A stretch of 13,678 bases of DNA from Legionellaceae bacterium UBA2794 (GTDB lineage Bacteria > Pseudomonadota > Gammaproteobacteria > Legionellales > Legionellaceae), in contig DEHS01000041.1 in assembly GCA_002352055.1 (NCBI GenBank), forward strand, positions 10,160-23,837, read 5' to 3'. The notes below the pieces were generated by a model. That model saw only the letters and a program-made list of their open reading frames with translations. It was not told the origin of the DNA and searched no databases. How positions within the stretch are numbered: position 1 is the first letter of the stretch; each line of letters starts with the position of its first letter. Position numbers and translations under genes: made by a program. Below, in pieces: positions 8,543 to 13,678 of the stretch.

Positions 8543-8563
8543 TTGTCAAAAAATATTTGACAA
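8543..8563. repeat. perfect palindrome upstream of the RecX-like gene
   Basis: TTGTCAAA (8543-8550) and TTTGACAA (8556-8563) are perfect inverted repeats separated by 5 nt. They lie 53 nt before the ATG of the RecX-like gene. The right arm contains TTGACA, identical to the -35 consensus, although no -10 box stands at a proper 16-18 bp distance. The palindrome could be an operator, but in A+T-rich DNA it may have no function. Confidence 0.4.
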
Positions 8564-8615
8564 TCATGTCATTTATATTAAAATTATAGTTATAAAAAAT
8601 AAGAGATAAATAAAA

Positions 8616-9116
8616 ATGAACATGATAAATAAGGCGATACAATATCTTTCTGGGAAAAGTTGTAGCGAACAGGAACTTCGTGATTATCTTGAAAATGAAT
8701 TTAATGATTTGCCCAAGCTGGAGCATTGTGTCAGTGAGGCTGTAACTTTTTTGATAAAGCATAATCTCATATCCGATCTGCGTTTGGCAGAAAATTTAAC
8801 CATGCACTATGCGCATAAAGGAAACCAATTTATTCATCATCTATTGCAGCAAAGAAAAATTAAAAAGGATGTGATAGAGAAAAGTTTAAATAGAATTCCA
8901 AATGAATCAGTCCGTGCTATGGAAGCTGTTCAAAATAAAATGACTACATTATCTCATTTGAATTTTGATGAGGCTAAAGAAATTTTGATTCGTTTTATGA
9001 TCGGAAGGCAGTTTTCCCTGGAGACAACGAATCAAGTAATTGATGAATTAAATGCCAAGAAAACGTACCGTTTAAAAACTAAAATTTGGTCTAACATCAC
9101 TGCATTGGCAAGTTAA
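8616..9116 (+). CDS. RecX-like protein (divergent)
   Basis: Small soluble protein of 166 residues resembling RecX, which binds RecA filaments and limits RecA activity. The match is by pattern: an N-terminal three-helix unit AIQYLSGKSCSEQELRDYL (about 7-25), then AVTFLIKHNLISDLRLAENL (about 43-62), where family members have xxYLxxxGLLDDxRFA, then HKGNQFIHHLLQQRKIKKDVIEKSL (about 68-92), matching the G-x-x-x-I-x-x-x-L-x-x-x-G-I pattern. The C-terminal third (about 105-155) looks like a further repeat. It is more divergent than ordinary RecX; Asp, Phe and Gly positions of the core are changed. recA is not adjacent. The start ATG at 8616 is preceded by only a weak AAGAG 10 nt upstream; the ATG at 8622 is possible. 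Alternative: a paralogue with another role. Confidence 0.65.
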   Translation: MNMINKAIQYLSGKSCSEQELRDYLENEFNDLPKLEHCVSEAVTFLIKHNLISDLRLAENLTMHYAHKGNQFIHHLLQQRKIKKDVIEKSLNRIPNESVRAMEAVQNKMTTLSHLNFDEAKEILIRFMIGRQFSLETTNQVIDELNAKKTYRLKTKIWSNITALAS

Positions 9117-9135
9117 TTTTAGAATTAACTTGCCA
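9106..9135 (+). terminator. hairpin terminator overlapping the end of the RecX-like gene
   Basis: A perfect 13-bp stem, TGGCAAGTTAATT (9106-9118) with AATTAACTTGCCA (9123-9135), closes on the 4-nt loop TTAG. The gene's TAA stop (9114-9116) lies inside the left arm. The following tract (ACTTTTAATTT) is moderately T-rich, so intrinsic termination is likely but not certain. The hairpin could also stabilise the mRNA 3' end. Confidence 0.65.
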
Positions 9136-9507
9136 GTACTTTTAATTTCAGCAGCTTGATGAGATTAGGTTTAAGATAAATAAAGAGTTAATTATGCATA
9201 ATTTTTCTTTTGTCATCCCCACGCTGGTTGGGAATCATCCAAATATTTAGCAAAATGCCACTTTATTGGATAGATCCCCGCCTGCGCGGGGAAGACAACT
9301 CATTATTCTACAACATTATTGTGCATTAAAACCTTGTTCGCCGTATTGTCAAAGAAGCATTATGAATGATAAAACCGCATAAATTTTGACAGGATACACA
9401 AACCACAAAGTCTATGGATTATAAGTAAATCTCTTAAACCTGGTTTAATATTTAAAATGTAACAATTAATGGTAACTTTTAAATTTGATTTTTTAATTAA
9501 ATATCCA
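9117..9507. other. non-coding spacer between the RecX-like gene and minE
   Basis: About 390 bp with no credible gene. It holds the right arm of the RecX-like terminator hairpin and the REP-like repeat pair near 9210-9298. The rest is A+T-rich and unassigned, including a 15-bp palindrome TTAAACCTGGTTTAA at 9434-9448. That palindrome may form a hairpin downstream of minE but lacks a U-tract, so no terminator is called for minE. Confidence 0.7.
9210..9298. repeat. REP-like element: two inverted palindromic units
   Basis: Unit A (9212-9236, reading GTCATCCCC..GGGAATC) and unit B (9273-9296, the reverse orientation GATCCCC..GGGGAAGAC) are related copies facing each other. Unit B forms its own hairpin: CCCCGC, loop CTGC, GCGGGG (9276-9291). 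Between them, ATCCAA (9237-9242) pairs with TTGGAT (9266-9271), and the outer ends TTGTC and GACAA also pair, so the whole 89 bp is an imperfect palindrome. The G+C-rich units stand out from the A+T-rich surroundings. This resembles dispersed intergenic REP/BIME elements of many proteobacteria; spread in this genome cannot be seen here. Confidence 0.65.
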
Positions 9508-9771
9508 CTACGCTTCTTCAAGCGCCTCGTCAGGCATTGTGATATTTAATTCCAGGACTGCACTGTCACCCATTCGCTCAAGATTGACGCTTACCTGATC
9601 ACGAGTAATATGCACGTATTTAGCAATTACCGCCAAAATTTCTTCTTGTAATTTAGGAAGATAATCTGGAGTGTTTCGCTGTGATCGTTCATGTGAGATG
9701 ATGATCTGTAGCCGCTCCTTGGCTACAGATGCGGTGCAGTTTCTTCTGCGTAAATAGTTAAATATACTCAT
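9508..9771 (-). CDS. minE: cell division topological specificity factor MinE
   Basis: MinE, 87 residues, the usual length. It binds MinD on the membrane, stimulates its ATPase and drives pole-to-pole oscillation, so that the division inhibitor stays away from mid-cell. The N-terminal membrane-targeting and anti-MinCD helix is present (MSIFNYLRRR, then VAKERLQIIISHERS at about 16-30, the contact helix for MinD). The C-terminal topological-specificity domain (about 35-85) contains LPKLQEEILAVIAKYV and ends in acidic residues. The ATG overlaps the minD stop by 4 bp, so the two proteins are probably made together. Confidence 0.96.
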   Translation of the reverse strand: MSIFNYLRRRNCTASVAKERLQIIISHERSQRNTPDYLPKLQEEILAVIAKYVHITRDQVSVNLERMGDSAVLELNITMPDEALEEA

Positions 9772-10598
9772 ATTGCGACTTCCTCCCTGTTTTTACCGAA
9801 TAAGCGACGAAAAATCCCTTTTCGTTCGTTACTGATAAAGCGCATAGGTCTGTCTTCGCCAAGGAAACGGGCGATGGCATCCTGGTATGCAATTCCCGCA
9901 TCGCTTAATTCATCAAGAATAACAGGAGTTCCTGTATTAGATGCTTTAAGTACTGATTTTGATTCAGGAATTACACCTATTAAAGGTATCGCTAAAATTT
10001 CTTTAACATCCGTTACGGATAACATTTCACCTTTTTCAACACGCTCTGGATCATAACGTGTTAAAAGCAAATGCTCTTGAATAGGCGTAGTATTGTCTAT
10101 TGCGCGTTTGGTTTTGCTAGAAAGTATTCCCAATATTCTGTCAGAATCACGTACAGATGAAACTTCAGGATTGGTAACGACAATAGCATGATCAGCAAAA
10201 TACATAGCCATTAATGCACCTGTCTCAATTCCAGCAGGTGAGTCACAAATAATAAATTCAAAATCTTTGGCAAGCTCGTTTAGAGTTGTCTCAACTCCTT
10301 CAAGAGTTAATGCATCTTTATCCCGAGTTTGTGACGCAGGAAGAATATATAGATTCGGAACACGCTTGTCTTTAATGAGTGCCTGATTTAAGCTGGCCTC
10401 ACCGTTGATGACGTTAACAAAATCATAGACAACGCGGCGCTCGCAACCCATGATGATGTCAAGGTTTCGCAAACCAATGTCAAAATCTATAACCACGGTC
10501 TTATGCCCTAACATAGCAAGACCTGAAGAAATAGCCGCAGAAGAAGTAGTTTTACCTACTCCACCTTTACCTGATGTAATTACAATTATTTTAGCCAA
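9768..10598 (-). CDS. minD: septum site-determining ATPase MinD
   Basis: MinD, 276 residues, a ParA/MinD-family ATPase that binds the inner membrane in its ATP form and recruits MinC and MinE. The deviant Walker A motif GKGGVGKTT (10-18) with signature Lys11 is present, as are the switch-like VIDFDIGLRNLD (about 37-48) and ICDSPAGIE (about 117-125, Walker B region). The C-terminal amphipathic helix GIFRRLFGKN is the membrane-targeting sequence. The start is TTG at 10598: the family's conserved N-terminus MAKIIVITSGKGGVGKT begins exactly there, with GGAAGGG about 8 nt upstream. Unusually for a gammaproteobacterium, minC is not directly upstream; non-coding DNA and then divergent guaB are found instead. 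Confidence 0.97.
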   Translation of the reverse strand: MAKIIVITSGKGGVGKTTSSAAISSGLAMLGHKTVVIDFDIGLRNLDIIMGCERRVVYDFVNVINGEASLNQALIKDKRVPNLYILPASQTRDKDALTLEGVETTLNELAKDFEFIICDSPAGIETGALMAMYFADHAIVVTNPEVSSVRDSDRILGILSSKTKRAIDNTTPIQEHLLLTRYDPERVEKGEMLSVTDVKEILAIPLIGVIPESKSVLKASNTGTPVILDELSDAGIAYQDAIARFLGEDRPMRFISNERKGIFRRLFGKNREEVAI

Positions 10599-10643
10599 GG
10601 CTGAACCCTTCCCGTTGTCGATTCAACTCAATATTTAACCACC

Positions 10644-10681
10644 AGTTTACACGCTATTGCTAAAGAAATTCAAGGTGTCAA
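10644..10681 (-). promoter_or_regulatory. candidate minDE promoter
   Basis: On the minus strand, TTGAAT (10673-10668) and TAAACT (10649-10644) stand 18 bp apart, with TG directly before the -10 box. A perfect TTGACA (10681-10676) lies just upstream but is 26 bp from that -10 box. A start near 10637 would give a leader of about 40 nt before the minD TTG. Low certainty. Confidence 0.35.
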
Positions 10682-10765
10682 GAGGCAGTATTATAATAAA
10701 TCTTGAATTATCAATATTATTGCTTTGTTTGTGCATTTAATGTTTCACTTTTTTTGTGTTTGTTG

Positions 10766-10771
10766 TAAACT
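10766..10771 (+). promoter_or_regulatory. candidate guaB -10 element
   Basis: TAAACT preceded by TTG lies 34 nt before the guaB ATG, at a plausible distance for a promoter. The hexamer 17 bp upstream (TTTCAC) is a poor -35 match. A perfect TATAAT at 10692-10697 on the same strand is an alternative that would give a leader of about 100 nt. The candidate minD promoter on the other strand has the same TGTAAACT. Confidence 0.3.
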
Positions 10772-10793
10772 ATCCGGTTAATTTAACTACTGG

Positions 10794-10805
10794 GGTGAGT
10801 TCACC
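10794..10805 (+). promoter_or_regulatory. palindrome covering the guaB ribosome binding site
   Basis: The 12-nt palindrome GGTGAGTTCACC ends directly before the guaB ATG. As RNA it can fold as a 4-bp stem, GGTG with CACC, around the loop AGTT. The left arm is part of the GGGGTGAG ribosome binding site, so folding would hide part of it. Alternatively it may act as a DNA-level operator or be chance. Confidence 0.4.
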
Positions 10806-12278
10806 ATGTCTCTTTCCATCGTGCAGCATTCATTAACCTTTGACGATGTCCTCCTGGTTCCTGCTCATTCGCTGATACTACCCAAAGATGTATCCTTAAA
10901 AACCAAATTAACGCGTTCGATTCATTTAAATTTGCCGTTAATTTCAGCAGCAATGGATACAGTAACCGAAGCGAGATTAGCTATAGCTCTCGCACAAGAG
11001 GGTGGGATTGGTATTATTCATAAAAACATGACCATTGCGGAACAGTCTGAGGAAGTAAGGCGTGTTAAAAAATTTGAAAGCGGAATGGTTAAAGACCCGA
11101 TTTCAGTTACCCCTGATGTAAGTGTTAAAGAACTGCTTGAGGTAATGACCCGTTATAATTTTTCAGGTGTTCCAGTGGTTGATGGCAAAAATTTGATAGG
11201 AATAGTTACCAGCCGTGATATACGCTTTGAAACGAATATGGCATTAACTGTATCTGCAGTGATGACTCCGAAAGAGCGCCTTGTTACCGTAAAAGAAGGT
11301 GCTGGTAGGGAAGAGGTACGTAGTTTATTGCATAAGCATCGCATTGAGAAATTATTAGTTGTAAATGATTTATTCGAATTGAAAGGTTTGATTACTGTTA
11401 AAGACATACAGAAAGCTAAAGACAATCCCTATGCCTGTAAAGATGATTCAGAACAGTTGCGTGTTGGTGCGGCAGTTGGAGTTGGCGAAGGTACTGATGA
11501 GCGAGTAACCGCGTTAGTTGAAGCGGGTGTGGATGTAATTGTTGTTGATACAGCTCATGGTCATTCTCAGGGAGTTGTAGACCGAGTTAAATGGATTAAA
11601 AAGCATTATCCGGACGTACAGATTATCGGTGGAAACATTGCCACAGCAGCTGCTGCTCGTGATCTATATGAAGCCGGTGCTGATGCGGTCAAAGTAGGTA
11701 TTGGTCCTGGTTCCATTTGCACTACTCGAATTGTTACTGGAGTTGGAGTGCCTCAGATAAGTGCTATTTCAAACGTTGCTACTGAGTTAAAAGGTAAAAT
11801 CCCGGTAATTGCTGATGGAGGAATCCGTTTTTCAGGCGATGTGTGTAAGGCATTAGCTGCTGGAGCAGATACAGTAATGCTGGGAGGTATGTTTGCAGGT
11901 ACTGAAGAATCGCCAGGAGAAATCGAATTATATCAAGGTCGAACTTATAAAAGTTATCGAGGAATGGGGTCTATTGGGGCGATGTCTCTGGCTCAAGGTT
12001 CGAGCGATCGTTATTTTCAAGATTCTTCTCAAGGGACGGAAAAACTGGTTCCTGAAGGAATTGAAGGAAGGGTACCTTATAAAGGTCCGGTTCAAACAAT
12101 AATTCATCAACTTGTTGGGGGATTACGATCATGCATGGGGTATACAGGATGCGGTACCATTGCTGAATTACATCAAAAAGCAGAATTTGTCCAGGTAACC
12201 AATGCAGGGATGCGGGAGTCCCATGTCCATGATGTAAGTATTACCAAACAAGCACCAAATTATCAGGTAGACAATTAA
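10806..12278 (+). CDS. guaB: inosine-5'-monophosphate dehydrogenase GuaB
   Basis: IMP dehydrogenase, 490 residues (E. coli GuaB is 488), oxidising IMP to XMP with NAD+, the committed step of guanine nucleotide synthesis in the cytoplasm. The (beta/alpha)8 barrel is interrupted by a CBS pair at about 95-205, an adenine/guanine nucleotide sensing module. The catalytic loop GIGPGSICTTR places the nucleophile at Cys305. The IMP-binding segment IADGGIRFSGD (about 335-345) and the mobile flap with Arg402-Tyr403 (SSDRYFQ) are intact, so the enzyme should be active. The start ATG at 10806 follows GGGGTGAG by about 6 nt and gives the expected N-terminus with LTFDDVLLVPA. The stop overlaps the guaA start (TAATG), giving a guaBA operon divergent from minDE. 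Confidence 0.98.
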   Translation: MSLSIVQHSLTFDDVLLVPAHSLILPKDVSLKTKLTRSIHLNLPLISAAMDTVTEARLAIALAQEGGIGIIHKNMTIAEQSEEVRRVKKFESGMVKDPISVTPDVSVKELLEVMTRYNFSGVPVVDGKNLIGIVTSRDIRFETNMALTVSAVMTPKERLVTVKEGAGREEVRSLLHKHRIEKLLVVNDLFELKGLITVKDIQKAKDNPYACKDDSEQLRVGAAVGVGEGTDERVTALVEAGVDVIVVDTAHGHSQGVVDRVKWIKKHYPDVQIIGGNIATAAAARDLYEAGADAVKVGIGPGSICTTRIVTGVGVPQISAISNVATELKGKIPVIADGGIRFSGDVCKALAAGADTVMLGGMFAGTEESPGEIELYQGRTYKSYRGMGSIGAMSLAQGSSDRYFQDSSQGTEKLVPEGIEGRVPYKGPVQTIIHQLVGGLRSCMGYTGCGTIAELHQKAEFVQVTNAGMRESHVHDVSITKQAPNYQVDN

Positions 12279-13678
12279 TGAATGATTTAAAACAACGACC
12301 GTTACTCATCCTTGATTTTGGATCCCAATACACTCAGTTAATTGCTCGTCGCGTACGCGAAATGGGGGTTTATTGTCTTATTTATCCCTATACTATGGAT
12401 GAGGCACAATTTGAAAGAATAAATCCTTGTGGCATTATTTTATCTGGTGGTCCTTCGACGGTAACCCATAATGCAAATCCCAGGGCACCACAATGGTTAT
12501 TCAGTGCCAAAAAACCTGTATTAGGTATTTGTTATGGAATGCAAACCATGGCCGTGCAACTTGGTGGAGAGGTAAAGTCTTCTCCCATCAGAGAATTTGG
12601 CTATGCTGAGCTTAAACTTCATGGACATAGTCAGTTATTTGATCAGATAGAGGATCGTACTTCAGAACAAGGTGAAGCCTTATTAGACGTATGGATGAGT
12701 CATGGTGATAAAGTTACCGTGTTACCACAGGACTTTAAAGTGATATGTGAGACACGCAATGCACCTATCGCTGGGATGGCGGATGACACACGACAATTTT
12801 ATGGCGTGCAATTCCATCCTGAGGTAACTCATACCTTACAAGGTCTGCGAATTTTAAAACGTTTTGTTGTGGATATTTGTCATGCAGCAACCAATTGGTC
12901 GCCTAATCATATTGTGGATGATGCGATTTACAAGATCAAACAACAGGTTGGTGATGATAAAGTTCTGTTAGGTTTATCAGGTGGGGTGGATTCTTCGGTG
13001 GTAGCAGCGCTGCTTCATAAGGCCATTGATAAACAATTGACTTGTGTTTTTGTGGACACGGGTTTGCTTCGATTAAATGAAGCTGATCAGGTTATGACTA
13101 TGTTTGGTCAGCATATGGGAATTCATATTATTGCCGTTAATGCCGAGAATAAATTTCTAAATGCATTAAAAGGAATAACTTGCCCTGAAGAAAAAAGAAA
13201 AATAATTGGCCGCACGTTTATCGAGGTTTTTGACGAAGAGGCTAAAAAAATTCCGGGTGTATCTTGGCTTGCTCAAGGGACAATTTATCCTGATGTCATT
13301 GAGTCAGCAGCTACGGATATTAACGGTGGATCTGTTGTTATTAAATCACATCATAACGTCGGTGGTTTACCAGAACAATTGAATCTCAAATTATTGGAGC
13401 CTGTACGCGAGTTATTCAAAGATGAGGTAAGAAAAATAGGTCTTGAACTAGGACTGCCCCATGCTATGGTCTATCGACATCCTTTCCCTGGGCCTGGTTT
13501 AGGTGTACGAATTTTGGCAGAAGTTAAAAAAGAGTACGCAGACATTTTACGTCAGGCAGATGCCATTTTTATTGAGGAACTGCATAAAGCAGATTTGTAT
13601 CATAAAGTGAGTCAGGCTTTTGCTGTATTTCTTCCAGTCAAAAGTGTGGGAGTGATGGGGGATGGGCGTCGTTATGAT
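12278..13678 (+). CDS. guaA: GMP synthase (glutamine-hydrolysing) GuaA, 3' partial
   Basis: GMP synthase, converting XMP to GMP with ATP and glutamine, directly after guaB. The reading frame stays open for 467 codons to the right edge, and about 58 residues are missing compared with the usual length of about 525. The N-terminal class I glutamine amidotransferase domain has the triad Cys85 (GICYGMQ), His180 and Glu182 (QFHPEV). The ATP pyrophosphatase domain begins with the P-loop LSGGVDSS (233-240). The C-terminal dimerisation domain includes HPFPGPGLGVR and ends at the cut in VKSVGVMGDGRRYD. The start ATG at 12278 shares its A with the guaB TAA; a second ATG at 12282 is out of frame. It has no strong ribosome binding site of its own, so coupling to guaB is likely. 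Confidence 0.97.
   Translation, partial: MNDLKQRPLLILDFGSQYTQLIARRVREMGVYCLIYPYTMDEAQFERINPCGIILSGGPSTVTHNANPRAPQWLFSAKKPVLGICYGMQTMAVQLGGEVKSSPIREFGYAELKLHGHSQLFDQIEDRTSEQGEALLDVWMSHGDKVTVLPQDFKVICETRNAPIAGMADDTRQFYGVQFHPEVTHTLQGLRILKRFVVDICHAATNWSPNHIVDDAIYKIKQQVGDDKVLLGLSGGVDSSVVAALLHKAIDKQLTCVFVDTGLLRLNEADQVMTMFGQHMGIHIIAVNAENKFLNALKGITCPEEKRKIIGRTFIEVFDEEAKKIPGVSWLAQGTIYPDVIESAATDINGGSVVIKSHHNVGGLPEQLNLKLLEPVRELFKDEVRKIGLELGLPHAMVYRHPFPGPGLGVRILAEVKKEYADILRQADAIFIEELHKADLYHKVSQAFAVFLPVKSVGVMGDGRRYD

Noticed and set aside
9194..9250. An 18-codon open frame running through the REP-like element.
   Set aside because: Too short, no good ribosome binding site, and it encodes nothing recognisable across repeat DNA.
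9273..9296. GATCCCCGCCTGCGCGGGGAAGAC resembles a type I-E CRISPR repeat.
   Set aside because: It occurs once in this orientation, with a degraded inverted partner 36 bp away, no spacer-repeat array and no cas genes. A REP-like element explains it better.
9386..9391. Perfect TTGACA in the spacer as an orphan promoter or small RNA start.
   Set aside because: No acceptable -10 box at 16-18 bp and no gene or clear terminator-bounded transcript follows.

Overview
The window is a stretch of A+T-rich gammaproteobacterial chromosome. Gene content and protein style (Ugp-type transporter, long FadE, MinDE next to divergent guaBA, a YoaE/YegH-type TerC-CBS-CorC protein) best fit Legionella or a close relative. 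That assignment is from recognition, not from a search. There are no rRNA or tRNA genes, insertion sequences, phage genes or CRISPR arrays. Most of the window is metabolic and housekeeping DNA.

Region 1 (1-4194, + strand) is a tight operon that enters from the left edge: ugpA (5' end cut off), ugpE, ugpC, a DUF1189 membrane protein and an alpha/beta hydrolase. Four of the five genes overlap their neighbour, and the fifth junction has a 2-nt gap, so translation is probably coupled throughout. The first three encode the two permeases and the ATPase of an ABC importer of the glycerol-3-phosphate/glycerophosphodiester type. The binding protein UgpB is not in view and would be expected upstream. 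In the last places, where enterobacteria carry ugpQ, lie a membrane protein of unknown role and a probable serine esterase/lipase.

Region 2 (4195-8345) holds two converging genes: fadE (+), the first step of fatty acid beta-oxidation, and a TerC/CBS/CorC-HlyC inner membrane protein (-), probably a metal transporter. Their stop codons are about 30 bp apart, and one palindromic terminator serves both.

Region 3 (8346-9507) contains a free-standing, divergent RecX-like gene. It has a palindrome upstream and a stop codon built into a 13-bp terminator hairpin. After it comes about 390 bp of non-coding DNA holding a REP-like pair of inverted repeat units.

Region 4 (9508-13678) holds the cell-division pair minD-minE (-) without an adjacent minC. 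Divergent from it is guaB-guaA (+), the two-step route from IMP to GMP; guaA runs off the right edge.

No clear new multi-gene system was found. The most interesting points are the DUF1189/hydrolase tail of the ugp operon, the orphan RecX-like protein, minDE without minC, and several compact RNA or DNA palindromes.
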